Origin: Clostridiales bacterium
Lineage (GTDB): Bacteria > Bacillota > Clostridia > Peptostreptococcales > Anaerovoracaceae
Direction of reading: 5' to 3'
DNA: 64,000 nucleotides
Assembly (NCBI GenBank): GCA_015058215.1
Contig: SVCU01000006.1
Coordinates: 17,427 to 81,426, forward strand
Both the position numbers and the translations under genes were made by a program. The notes beneath the pieces were generated by a model that was given only the letters and a program-made list of their open reading frames with translations, had not been told where the DNA came from and searched no databases. Below, in pieces: positions 42,636 through 50,729 of this stretch (position 1 is the stretch's first letter; each line of letters starts with the position of its first letter).

Positions 42636-43034
42636 ATGATGGAGTACGATAAGCTGTACAGCAGCTGCACCAAGGGCTGGAAGGAATTCCAGCTGGCCAG
42701 CGGCCACAGTTCCACCACCGTTATTTTCTTTGAAGAACCAAAGATTCTGGCAAAGGTGGAAGCCAAAGGCAAGGTAGCCTTTCTGAACGAAGCCGGCCAG
42801 GTTCTGGCAGAGGCGGATGTCAGCGCCCAGACCGGCGGCCGCGAAGTCTACGAAACCCTTCGCTGCTGCGCAGAGGATGGAACCCTGCAGCTGCAGTTCC
42901 CCGTGGTGGAATGGATCGATAACTATCCCCACTGCGACGGCGAGCACGACCGCTGGGACAGCCGCGTTCTCGGCTACCATACGGTAACCTTTGATCTCCG
43001 GACCTGTGCCGTGACCGTTTTGGAAAGAGCATAG
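42636..43034 (+). CDS. Hypothetical soluble protein
   Basis: 132 residues, no signal peptide or membrane helix. Contains YDKLYSSCTKGWKEF near the start and PHCDGEHDRWDSRVLGYHTV near the end, with several acidic and aromatic residues. I do not recognise the family. Start follows AGAAAGGATGAAACC, and codon use matches the neighbours, so it is a real gene. The PLD-family gene starts 20 bases after its stop. Confidence 0.7.
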   Translation: MMEYDKLYSSCTKGWKEFQLASGHSSTTVIFFEEPKILAKVEAKGKVAFLNEAGQVLAEADVSAQTGGREVYETLRCCAEDGTLQLQFPVVEWIDNYPHCDGEHDRWDSRVLGYHTVTFDLRTCAVTVLERA

Positions 43035-43054
43035 CGCAGAGGAAACGAATCTTT

Positions 43055-44191
43055 ATGGAACAGGAACGTTACCGTGACCTGACCCTGCTGGTGGACGGAA
43101 AGAATGCCTTTCCGGAGATCCTCCGGTGCATGGAGCAGGCGCAAAAATCCATATACATCAATATGTTCATCTGGCGGGACGATGCCATCGGCAACCGTTT
43201 GGGACAGGCCGTCCTGGCTGCGGCGGAGCGAGGCGTGCAGGTGGAACTTTCCATCGACCGCTACGGCGTGGTGCTGGAAAAATCCGAGGAATGCAAGCGC
43301 TCCTTCTTCCACAAGAAGCAGACGCTGACGGAAAAGATCAAGACCAAGGGGCTGGAGATCCTGTACCCCATGCCCGGTGCGCCGAAAAAAACCAGGGACG
43401 AAGAAACGGAGCTGTACCGCCGCATCATGAGCCATCCGAGCATCCGCGTCAGCGAGGCGGTGTTCAAGGCGGACCATTCCAAATACTATATTTTCGATGA
43501 TACGATCCTGATCATGGGCGGCATCAACGTGGAGGATAAGGAAAACGGCGCTGACATGCAGGGTCGGGTCTACCAGGATTACATGGTAAAGATGGAAGGG
43601 GCAGCTCATGCAGAGGCCCTTCGGGCCAAGCTGCAGCGGGGTGAAAACCTGCGGGAGGATTACTATTTCGGTGTGAACTCCAAGGACTGCCGGCCCCATT
43701 TCTTTGAGATGGAAGACCGCTACTTCGAACTGATCGCCGGGGCGAAGAAGGAACTGACCATCACCATGGCCTATTTTTCGCCGCTGAAAAAGTTTACGGA
43801 TGCCATTCTTGAGGCATATAAAAGAGGGGTCAAAGTGACCGTGCTGGTGCCGGAACGGGCCAATTATCAGGATTCCATCAATCGCAGAACGGTGCGCCGG
43901 CTGCTGAAGGGATCCGCCGGCGGCATCACCGTGTACATGAGCCCCAAAATGGTACATACCAAACTGGTGGCCAATGAGAGCTGGATCTCCTTTGGCTCCA
44001 CCAACATTACGAAAAAGGCCTTCCGGCAGCTTTCGGAACTGAACCTTTTCGTGAAAAATGACGAGTCGGCCTTCTGCAAGGCTCTTCGGGAAAGCGTGGC
44101 GGAGAACCAGCACCTTTCCAAACAGATCACCGATTATAAAACCATTTCGTACAACTATATTCTTGGCTGGGCCGAAGGCCTGCTGCTGTAA
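43055..44191 (+). CDS. Phospholipase D-family protein, cardiolipin synthase-like
   Basis: 378 residues with two HKD motifs. The first is HSKYYIFD followed by GGIN (residues about 147-160); the second is HTKLVANE followed by GSTN (residues about 304-318), in which the expected aspartate is glutamate. It lacks the N-terminal membrane helices of major cardiolipin synthases, resembling the soluble ClsB-type group. Likely joins phosphatidylglycerol molecules or transfers phosphatidyl groups at the membrane surface. The D-to-E change may or may not reduce activity. Confidence 0.87.
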   Translation: MEQERYRDLTLLVDGKNAFPEILRCMEQAQKSIYINMFIWRDDAIGNRLGQAVLAAAERGVQVELSIDRYGVVLEKSEECKRSFFHKKQTLTEKIKTKGLEILYPMPGAPKKTRDEETELYRRIMSHPSIRVSEAVFKADHSKYYIFDDTILIMGGINVEDKENGADMQGRVYQDYMVKMEGAAHAEALRAKLQRGENLREDYYFGVNSKDCRPHFFEMEDRYFELIAGAKKELTITMAYFSPLKKFTDAILEAYKRGVKVTVLVPERANYQDSINRRTVRRLLKGSAGGITVYMSPKMVHTKLVANESWISFGSTNITKKAFRQLSELNLFVKNDESAFCKALRESVAENQHLSKQITDYKTISYNYILGWAEGLLL

Positions 44192-44206
44192 GAGAAAGGA
44201 CCGTCT

Positions 44207-45076
44207 ATGTTACAGGATCTGGCCTACGGCCGTCTCGAAAACGAATTTAAGAAGAATATGAAGCCCGTGGGGGCGGACCGCGTCGTCTGCGTGCAGGACG
44301 GCAGCATTCTGATCAAACGGGAAGCGGACGATACCCTGTCTCTGCCCACCTGTCAGGAAGTCACCGGCTGGGCCACGGAAAACCGCTGGCCTTGCTGGGG
44401 GGAGACCCCGTTCCAGTATGTGTTCCGCATGCAGGATGAAGATTATTATATCTGGATGGGCAATGCGGGGAGCTGCTCCGATGAGGCCTACCGTTACGAA
44501 CTCACCGGCTCTCTGCGCCAGATCACATCCAAGGACATCTGCTACGCGGCCATGACCGCCTGGCATCTGTTCAACTGGTACAAGAACAGCCGCTTCTGCG
44601 GCGCCTGCGGCACTGCCACCGTTCACGACGAAAACGAACGCATGATGCGCTGCCCCAGCTGCGGCAACATGATCTTCCCTCGCATCAATCCTTCCGTTAT
44701 TATCGCACTCACCGATGGCGACAAGCTGCTGCTGAGCAAATATGCCGGCCGCGCCTATACCCGCTATGCTCTGCTGGCCGGTTTCATGGAGATCGGCGAA
44801 ACCGCGGAACAGTGCGTCGCCCGCGAGGTCATGGAAGAAGTGGGCCTGAAGGTGAAGAACGTTCGCTACTATAAGACCCAGCCTTGGGGCATTGCCGGCA
44901 ACATCCTGATGGGGTTCTACTGCGATCTGGACGGCGACAATACCATCACCCTGGATGAAACGGAACTGGCCATGGCCGATTGGTACCACCGAGACAACCT
45001 GCCCGCCTGGGATGACGGCATCAGCCTCACCCGTGAAATGATCCGCGTCTTCGGCGAAGGCAACGAACCCAAATAA
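44207..45076 (+). CDS. nudC: NADH pyrophosphatase, Nudix family
   Basis: 289 residues. An N-terminal domain, a zinc ribbon with CGACG and CPSCG near residues 129-150, and the Nudix box GFMEIGETAEQCVAREVMEEVG near residues 191-212. The downstream SQPWPFPxS motif of NudC appears as TQPWGIAGN, so the NADH-specific loop is altered. Hydrolyses NADH or NAD-capped RNA in studied relatives. Start follows AGAGAAAGGACCGTCT. Confidence 0.9.
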   Translation: MLQDLAYGRLENEFKKNMKPVGADRVVCVQDGSILIKREADDTLSLPTCQEVTGWATENRWPCWGETPFQYVFRMQDEDYYIWMGNAGSCSDEAYRYELTGSLRQITSKDICYAAMTAWHLFNWYKNSRFCGACGTATVHDENERMMRCPSCGNMIFPRINPSVIIALTDGDKLLLSKYAGRAYTRYALLAGFMEIGETAEQCVAREVMEEVGLKVKNVRYYKTQPWGIAGNILMGFYCDLDGDNTITLDETELAMADWYHRDNLPAWDDGISLTREMIRVFGEGNEPK

Positions 45077-45116
45077 ACGAAGAACATTGGCAATCTGCTG
45101 TGAAAGGAGGAAAGGC

Positions 45117-45941
45117 ATGGCTTCTCTGGAACAACCGAAAAAGAGATCGGCACTGCGCAGAAAACTGGGCATGGCCTATTACGGGCTGCGCCGCAAACTG
45201 CTGTGGATCACCATGGATCGGAAGTTTGCCAAGACCCGGCAGCAGGAACCCCTTCCTTACCAATATTTCGACCACAAAACCATTCTGCTGCGCAAACTGA
45301 AAGATGTGGACATGTGGATGCAGCGCAACAAGGTGACCAACCTGAAGATCGCAGTTTCCCAAATCGACGGCATCCTGCTGCGTCCCGGCGAAGTGTTCAG
45401 CTACTGGAAGCTCATCGGAAAGCCCACCAAGCAGAAGGGGTATGTGGACGGCATGGTGCTGAAAAACGGCACCGTTACCGCCGGCACCGGCGGCGGCCTT
45501 TGCCAGCTGTCCAACCTGATCTTCTGGATGACGGCCCATACGCCTTTGACCATTGTGGAACGGCACCGCCACGGCTACGATGTATTTCCCGATTCCAACC
45601 GCACCCAGCCCTTCGGCAGCGGTGCCACCTGCTTCTGGCCTCACGGCGATCTGATGATCCAGAACAACACCCAGGACACCTACCAACTGGTGCTGAAAGT
45701 GGGAAGCCGGTACCTGGAAGGGGAATGGCGGGTCTCGCGCCTGCCCGATTACCACTTTGAAGTGGTGGAACGAAACCACGAAATGAAAGGGGAATACTGG
45801 GGCGGCTACAGCCGTCACAACGAACTGTACCAGCAGTGCTACGACATTGAGGGCAATCTGCTGGGCGAACAGCTTCTGGTGAAGAATTCCGCCATCATGA
45901 TGTACAGCCCCTTCCTGGAATGGGACCCCGACAAACAGTAA
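45117..45941 (+). CDS. VanW-family protein
   Basis: 274 residues. The VanW core is PGEVFSYWKLIGKPT near residue 97 through GGGLCQLSNLIFW near residue 129, with HGYDVFPDSNRTQPFG after it. VanW genes occur in some vancomycin-resistance clusters but this stand-alone type is common in Clostridia and has no assigned activity. No signal peptide. Start at 45117 follows AAAGGAGGAAAGGC. No vancomycin-resistance neighbours are present, so resistance should not be inferred. Confidence 0.88.
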   Translation: MASLEQPKKRSALRRKLGMAYYGLRRKLLWITMDRKFAKTRQQEPLPYQYFDHKTILLRKLKDVDMWMQRNKVTNLKIAVSQIDGILLRPGEVFSYWKLIGKPTKQKGYVDGMVLKNGTVTAGTGGGLCQLSNLIFWMTAHTPLTIVERHRHGYDVFPDSNRTQPFGSGATCFWPHGDLMIQNNTQDTYQLVLKVGSRYLEGEWRVSRLPDYHFEVVERNHEMKGEYWGGYSRHNELYQQCYDIEGNLLGEQLLVKNSAIMMYSPFLEWDPDKQ

Positions 45942-46018
45942 CATTTGTGCACTGCACGGAAGTAAAACGCCTGGGTCTGCGCTTTTCTGCAGCCCGATTC
46001 ACAAAAGGAGAAGATACA

Positions 46019-46411
46019 ATGAACAGAGAAGAACGCGCCGCAAAAGCGGTAGAATTGAAGCATGGCGGTTACAACTGCTGCCAGGCTGTGGCCTGCGCCT
46101 TTGCAGATAAAGTCAATATGGACGAAGCGCAGCTGAAGCAGATCGGCCTGGGCTTCGGCGGCGGCATGGCTACCATGGACGGCACCTGCGGCGCCCTCTG
46201 CGGTGCGATCATGGTGAACAGCCTGGCTGCAGACCCCAAACTGGTTCGCGGAAATTCCAAGTTCCTGGTACAGAACTTCAATGAACTTTGCGGCGCAACC
46301 ATCTGCAAAGAACTGAAGGGCATCGGCACCGGCATCATGCTGTGCAGCTGCGACGACTGCGTGAAGAATGCAACCCTGCTCACTGCCGACCTTTTCGAAG
46401 ACGCAGAATAG
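46019..46411 (+). CDS. C_GCAxxG_C_C family protein (probable redox protein)
   Basis: 130 residues. The cysteine pattern YNCCQAVACAF near residue 20, GTCGALCGAI near residue 58, LCGATIC and a C-terminal CSCDDC matches the C_GCAxxG_C_C family, predicted to bind a redox centre or metal. Usually near oxidoreductases; here it follows VanW. Start follows AAAAGGAGAAGATACA. Confidence 0.87.
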   Translation: MNREERAAKAVELKHGGYNCCQAVACAFADKVNMDEAQLKQIGLGFGGGMATMDGTCGALCGAIMVNSLAADPKLVRGNSKFLVQNFNELCGATICKELKGIGTGIMLCSCDDCVKNATLLTADLFEDAE

Positions 46412-46456
46412 CGCCCCTTTTTCCTTTCTGAAAATCTGACGGTACGGTACGAATTC

Positions 46457-46496
46457 CGCTTTTGCAGTGCGCTTGTCGCTTCTGCACCGCGCTTGC
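46457..46496. repeat. Tandem 20-bp imperfect repeat
   Basis: Two adjacent 20-base units beginning CGCTTTTGCAG and CGCTTCTGCAC, 16 of 20 positions equal. Purpose unknown. Confidence 0.5.
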
Positions 46497-46531
46497 TGCT
46501 GTACGTCAAAAAACTTGTGGATCCGTCCTTG

Positions 46532-46561
46532 AAACAGGTATGCCTTTGCATACCTGTTTTT
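46532..46561 (+). terminator. Intrinsic terminator
   Basis: AAACAGGTATGC-CTTT-GCATACCTGTTT, perfect stem followed by T. About 120 bases after the C_GCAxxG_C_C gene. Confidence 0.8.
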
Positions 46562-46716
46562 ACATTTCTCCGGGCGAAACTGCCGCATCCGGTGAAGCCT
46601 TCGGGGCGGGCGGTCTGATTTGAAAAAGAATGATTTTGTTTCGCGTTGGGATGATTTAAGGGAAAGGTCAATTTTTCAAGACTTTTTGCAGGAATCGTGA
46701 CCATACTCTTCTCGAA

Positions 46717-46743
46717 TTCGACACGTTTCGACAAATTTCGACG
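46717..46743. promoter_or_regulatory. 10-bp-phased TTCGACA array, left (Spo0A-box-like)
   Basis: TTCGACA at 46717 and 46727 and TTCGACG at 46737, exactly 10 bases apart, in the same orientation as the array at 1820. Confidence 0.55.
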
Positions 46744-46802
46744 TGGATTTCAAAAGAACGTAGGAAAGAGGCGGCCGATTGGCGCTTTTTCATGCACGGA
46801 AA

Positions 46803-46839
46803 CGTCGAAGGATGTCGAAAAATGTCGAAAAAATATCGG
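46803..46839. promoter_or_regulatory. 10-bp-phased TGTCGAA array, right (inverted)
   Basis: CGTCGAA at 46803, TGTCGAA at 46813 and 46823 and a decayed ATATCGG at 46833, exactly 10 bases apart. This is the reverse complement of the left array, facing it across about 60 bases. Confidence 0.55.
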
Positions 46840-46962
46840 CAAGGGTCACAAAAAACGTAAAATCGATCGAAACGCTGACCGTTGAAAGAATGGCGTTCTT
46901 TCGAGGCCGTTCGCCCGAAGAACCATTCAAAAATAAAAGTTTTCAGCTGTCAAATAAAATGC

Positions 46963-46991
46963 TTGACACCATACTTCTCCTGTGATAGATT
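46963..46991 (+). promoter_or_regulatory. Promoter of the ylxM-ffh operon
   Basis: TTGACA, 17 bases, TAGATT. Confidence 0.65.
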
Positions 46992-47026
46992 ACATAAGGA
47001 ACATCGCGCAAAGGAGGGAGTCTGCC

Positions 47027-47395
47027 ATGTTGGAAACTTTTACCGAACTCAGCATTCTGTATGATTTCTACGGCGACCTGCTCCCCAAGCGTCAGAAAGA
47101 AGTGTTTCGCCTCTACCACGAGGAAAACTACAGCCTGGCTGAGATCGCCGAAGAATACGATCTGAGCCGGCAGGGTGTACATGCCAGCGTCAAGCGCACG
47201 GAAGAAAAGCTGCAGAGCCTGGAAAAACAGTTGGGCCTGGTCAAGCGCTTCCGCGAGCAGGAAGAAGTGTTCCGCCGTCTGGAAGGTTCCATCGGAACTC
47301 TGCTGAACGAGCTGGAAACGGGCAGCCCCGATGCGGAACTGTTCCGCACCAAACTGGAAGAGATGGCAAAAGATATTCAGAGCCTGGAGGAATGA
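47027..47395 (+). CDS. ylxM: YlxM/p13-like DNA-binding protein (UPF0122)
   Basis: 122 residues. A sigma-4-like helix-turn-helix covers residues 15-65 (LPKRQKEVFRLYHEENYSLAEI, then DLSRQGVHASVKR), and the rest is coiled. It is regularly placed directly before ffh; in streptococci YlxM modulates the SRP GTPase. Start at 47027 follows AAAGGAGGGAGTCTGCC. Confidence 0.92.
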   Translation: MLETFTELSILYDFYGDLLPKRQKEVFRLYHEENYSLAEIAEEYDLSRQGVHASVKRTEEKLQSLEKQLGLVKRFREQEEVFRRLEGSIGTLLNELETGSPDAELFRTKLEEMAKDIQSLEE

Positions 47396-47451
47396 CCTCC
47401 TGCACCGGCAGCCTGCGGGCGGAAGGTGCACAGGCAAACAGGAGATAACCA

Positions 47452-48786
47452 ATGGCATTTGAAGGCTTATCTGAAAAACTGCAAAGCGTATTCAAAAAGC
47501 TGAAAGGCAAAGGCGTACTCACGGAGGCTGACATCAACGAAGCCATGCGTGAGGTCAAGCTGGCACTCCTGGAAGCAGACGTCAACTTTAAGGTGGTCAA
47601 GGATTTCGTAGCCGCCGTAAAGGAAAAGTCTCTGGGCCAGGATGTTCTGGAAAGCCTGACTCCCGGTCAGCAGGTCATCAAGATCGTTCACGATGAACTG
47701 GTGGCTCTGATGGGCGGTGCTTCCAGCAAGCTGACCTACTCTCCCAAGGGATTCACCATCTACATGATGGTCGGTCTTCAGGGTACCGGTAAAACCACCA
47801 CCTGCGGTAAGCTGGCCGCCTGGCTGAAGAAGAATGGCAAGAAGCCCATGCTGGCTGCCTGTGACGTACAGCGTCCCGCCGCCATCGATCAGCTGGAAAT
47901 CGTGGGGAAAGGCGTAGATGTTCCCGTGTTCACCATGCGTGACTGCAAGGAACCGGAAAAGATCGCCGAAGCCGCAGCGAAGGAAGCCGAACTGAAGGGC
48001 TACAACGTTCTGATCGTCGACACTGCAGGCCGCCTGCAGATCGACGAGGCCCTGATGGACGAACTGGTCCGCGTAAAGCAGCGGATCCGTCCGCATGAAA
48101 TCCTGCTGGTGGTAGACGCACTCACCGGTCAGGACGCAGTCAATGCCGCATCCGGCTTCCACGAAAAGCTGGGTGTGGACGGTGTCATCATGACCAAGCT
48201 GGACGGCGACAGCCGCGGCGGTGCAGCACTGTCCGTAAAGGCCGTTACCGGTCAGCCCATCAAGTTCATCGGTGTGGGTGAAAAGTCCGACGCACTGGAA
48301 CAGTTCCACCCCGACAGAATGGCCTCCAGAATCCTGGGCATGGGCGATATGCTGAGCCTCATCGAAAAGGCACAGGAAGCCTTCGATGACAAAAAGGCCG
48401 AAGAACTGGAAAAGCGCATGCGCAAGAACCAGTTCACCCTGGAAGACTTCCTGGACCAGTTCGGTCAGGTGAAGAAGATGGGCGGTCTGGGCAAAATGCT
48501 GGAAATGATGCCCGGTGTCAATATGAAGAGCGTCAAAGCGGAAGACATGGAACGGGGCGAAAAGGAATTCCTGCACATGGAAGCCATCATCCAGTCCATG
48601 ACTCCTGAAGAACGCAAGGATCCCAAGATCCTGAACGCAAGCCGCAGACAGCGTATTTCCAAGGGCTGCGGCCTTCCCGTCTCCCAGATCAACAGCCTGA
48701 TCAAGCGGTACGAGGAAACCAAAAAACTGATGAAGCAGATCAATGCTTCTCCGAAAAAATTCAGCCGTATGTTCAGAGGCAGATAG
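47452..48786 (+). CDS. ffh: Signal recognition particle GTPase
   Basis: 444 residues. N domain (residues 1-90), G domain with GLQGTGKTTTCGKLA near residue 107, DTAGRLQIDE near residue 188 and TKLDGDSRGGA near residue 246, and a C-terminal M domain rich in methionine (MLEMMPGVNM) that binds SRP RNA and signal peptides. Targets membrane proteins to FtsY and SecYEG. Shares the ylxM transcript. Confidence 0.97.
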   Translation: MAFEGLSEKLQSVFKKLKGKGVLTEADINEAMREVKLALLEADVNFKVVKDFVAAVKEKSLGQDVLESLTPGQQVIKIVHDELVALMGGASSKLTYSPKGFTIYMMVGLQGTGKTTTCGKLAAWLKKNGKKPMLAACDVQRPAAIDQLEIVGKGVDVPVFTMRDCKEPEKIAEAAAKEAELKGYNVLIVDTAGRLQIDEALMDELVRVKQRIRPHEILLVVDALTGQDAVNAASGFHEKLGVDGVIMTKLDGDSRGGAALSVKAVTGQPIKFIGVGEKSDALEQFHPDRMASRILGMGDMLSLIEKAQEAFDDKKAEELEKRMRKNQFTLEDFLDQFGQVKKMGGLGKMLEMMPGVNMKSVKAEDMERGEKEFLHMEAIIQSMTPEERKDPKILNASRRQRISKGCGLPVSQINSLIKRYEETKKLMKQINASPKKFSRMFRGR

Positions 48787-48846
48787 CCTCTTGACAGATA
48801 AAGAAAGTCATCAATTTTATTTACAAATTCCAAGGAGGAACCCCAA

Positions 48847-49089
48847 ATGGTCAAAATCAGACTGAAGAGAATGGGCGCAAAGAAGAAGCCCTTCTACAGA
48901 GTTATCGTTGCAGATTCCAGATCCCCCAGAGATGGCAAGTTCATCGCTGAACTGGGCACCTATGATCCCATGACCGATCCCGCAACCATCAACATCAAGG
49001 TTGAAGAAGCCAAGAAGTGGATCGCAGACGGCGCACAGCCCACCGACACCGTAAAGAACATCCTGAAGAAGTCCGGCGTTCTGGAATAA
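48847..49089 (+). CDS. rpsP: Ribosomal protein bS16
   Basis: 80 residues, full length. Begins [19 protein letters not shown], the S16 signature, with [16 protein letters not shown] following. Part of the small subunit body. Start follows CAAGGAGGAACCCCAA. Order rpsP-khpA-rimM-trmD is conserved in Firmicutes. Confidence 0.98.
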   Translation: MVKIRLKRMGAKKKPFYRVIVADSRSPRDGKFIAELGTYDPMTDPATINIKVEEAKKWIADGAQPTDTVKNILKKSGVLE

Positions 49090-49108
49090 GCTGAAGCAGG
49101 AAGATATT

Positions 49109-49339
49109 ATGGTAGAACTGGTTGAAGCCATTGCAAAGTCTTTGGTGGATCATCCTGAATCCGTCTCTGTAAAAGAGGTGGAAGGCCGCCAGGCTATGGT
49201 CATCGAACTGACGGTGGCACCCGAAGACATGGGCAAAGTCATCGGCAAGCAGGGCCGGATCGCCAAAGCCATCCGTACCGTAGTGAAAGCTGCGGCAACA
49301 AAGGAAAATAAGAAAGTAGTTGTGGAGATCGTCCAGTAG
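49109..49339 (+). CDS. khpA: KH-domain RNA-binding protein KhpA (YlqC)
   Basis: 76 residues, one KH domain with the GxxG loop in VIGKQGRIAKAIRT near residue 47. KhpA forms a dimer with KhpB (Jag) and binds many RNAs in Gram-positive bacteria; it affects cell division in streptococci. Start at 49109 has CAGGAAG nearby. Confidence 0.95.
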   Translation: MVELVEAIAKSLVDHPESVSVKEVEGRQAMVIELTVAPEDMGKVIGKQGRIAKAIRTVVKAAATKENKKVVVEIVQ

Positions 49340-49374
49340 GGCGACCTCCATTCCTGCATTAAAGGGGAGTCATC

Positions 49375-49881
49375 ATGGACGTATTGAACCTGGGAAAAAT
49401 CACAGGAGCCGTGGGGCTCAAAGGAGAAGTGAAGATCTATCCGTACACTGACCGCAAAGAGGACTTTGGGGTTATTTCCTATGTTCTGATGAACGGGAAA
49501 CGGGTGGAAGTGGAAGGCTGCCGCATCCAGCAGCCCAAAGGCACCATCATCCTGAAGCTGGCCGGGATCAACGACCGCACCGCAGCGGAAAACTGCCGCG
49601 ATGCGGAGCTGACCATCCGCCGGGAAGATGCACCTCCTTTGCCCGAAGGCGTGTATTACGTAAAAGATCTGCTGGGCTTTGCCCTGACGGACGAAAACGG
49701 CAGCGTTGTCGGCAAGCTGAAAAACGTGCTGCTGAACGCCGCGCAGGACCTCTACGAAGTGGAACCCGCAGAGGGTGGAAAGACCTTCCTGATCCCTGTG
49801 GTGGACCGCTATGTGGGCGACGTGGACCTTGCCGCAAAGGTAATCCATGTGCGCAACGTGGAGGATCTTCGCAGCCTATGA
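49375..49881 (+). CDS. rimM: Ribosome maturation factor RimM
   Basis: 168 residues. N-terminal GKITGAVGLKGEVKIYPYTD and the PRC-barrel C-terminal domain (YVKDLLGFAL, LIPVVDRYVGDVD) are typical. Binds S19 during 30S assembly. Overlaps trmD by four bases. Start follows AAAGGGGAGTCATC. Confidence 0.96.
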   Translation: MDVLNLGKITGAVGLKGEVKIYPYTDRKEDFGVISYVLMNGKRVEVEGCRIQQPKGTIILKLAGINDRTAAENCRDAELTIRREDAPPLPEGVYYVKDLLGFALTDENGSVVGKLKNVLLNAAQDLYEVEPAEGGKTFLIPVVDRYVGDVDLAAKVIHVRNVEDLRSL

Positions 49882-50729
49882 AGATCACCATCCTGACCCT
49901 TTTTCCGGAAATGTTCGGGCCGGTAACGACCCAGAGCCTTCTGGGAAGAGCAAACGAAAAAAAGATCCTGGAGGTCTCCACCGTGAACATCCGGGATTAT
50001 ACTCTGGACAAGCATAACCGCACCGACGATACCCCCTTTGGGGGAGGTGCGGGTATGGTGCTTTCCGCAGAACCGGTGTTCCGGGCTCTGGAAGCCTGTG
50101 GGTACAGCCCCAAGGAGGGCGGCGCCCAAATGGCAGAATCGGGCGCCGCAGAAGGCGCGGCTTCCGAATTTGCCGCCGCGCCCCGCAAAGCCCGCTTTCT
50201 CTATCCCTCTCCCCGCGGCCGTATGTTAGACCAGAACCTGGTGGAAGAACTGGCCCGGGAAGAAGAACTGGTGATCCTCTGCGGTCACTACGAAGGGGTG
50301 GACCAGCGCATTCTGGATGCCTGGGAAATGGAAGAGGTCTCCGTGGGCGATTACATCCTCACCGGCGGCGAGCTTCCCGCCATGGTGATCATCGATGCCG
50401 TGGCCCGCTTCGTGCCGGAGGTGCTGGGAAGTGCCGATTCCCACCGGGAAGAGTCCATTTATTCCGGGCTGCTGGAATATCCGCAGTACACCAAACCCCG
50501 CAATTTCCGCGGGCTCACGGTGCCCGAGGTACTGGTGTCCGGAGATCATGCCAAGATCCATCTTTGGCAGTTGGAACAGTCGCTGCGGCTGACGAAAGAA
50601 CGCCGTCCCGATCTGTTCCGTGGGTATTTGAAGAGAAAAGACAGCCTGCCCAAGGTAGAGCGAAAGCTGATCGACCGGGTGCAGGCAGAAGAAACCGTGC
50701 AGGGGGAAACCAGCAGTGAAGATGAGTAA
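49878..50729 (+). CDS. trmD: tRNA (guanine-37-N1)-methyltransferase
   Basis: 283 residues, about 35-40 longer than usual. ITILTLFPEMFGPV at the start, the knot region ILCGHYEGVDQRI near residue 132 and YILTGGELPAMVIIDAVARF near residue 157 hold SAM. Between about residues 77 and 107 lies an insertion rich in A, G and E (GGAQMAESGAAEG) before the conserved SPRGR. At DNA level the insertion is two successive GC-rich inverted repeats, in frame. Overlaps the next gene by 14 bases. Confidence 0.95.
   Translation: MKITILTLFPEMFGPVTTQSLLGRANEKKILEVSTVNIRDYTLDKHNRTDDTPFGGGAGMVLSAEPVFRALEACGYSPKEGGAQMAESGAAEGAASEFAAAPRKARFLYPSPRGRMLDQNLVEELAREEELVILCGHYEGVDQRILDAWEMEEVSVGDYILTGGELPAMVIIDAVARFVPEVLGSADSHREESIYSGLLEYPQYTKPRNFRGLTVPEVLVSGDHAKIHLWQLEQSLRLTKERRPDLFRGYLKRKDSLPKVERKLIDRVQAEETVQGETSSEDE
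50119..50182 (+). repeat. Two GC-rich inverted repeats inside trmD
   Basis: GCGGCGCCC at 50119-50127 pairs with GGGCGCCGC at 50141-50149; GGCGCGG at 50154-50160 pairs with CCGCGCC at 50176-50182. They coincide exactly with the extra peptide of TrmD. Confidence 0.6.

Larger units (their letters stand above)
46412..47026. other. 615-bp intergenic regulatory region
   Basis: No convincing gene. It holds, in order, an imperfect 20-bp tandem repeat, an intrinsic terminator, an AT-rich stretch, two facing 10-bp-phased box arrays, and the promoter of ylxM-ffh. A 62-codon open frame across the arrays has no ribosome site and looks spurious. Confidence 0.7.

Noticed and set aside
45117..45941. Vancomycin resistance from the VanW-family gene
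   Set aside because: No vanH, vanA/B, vanX, vanR or vanS neighbours; stand-alone VanW proteins are widespread and do not imply resistance.
46697..46885. 62-codon open frame across the phased arrays
   Set aside because: No ribosome site, odd composition, and its peptide is explained by the repeats.
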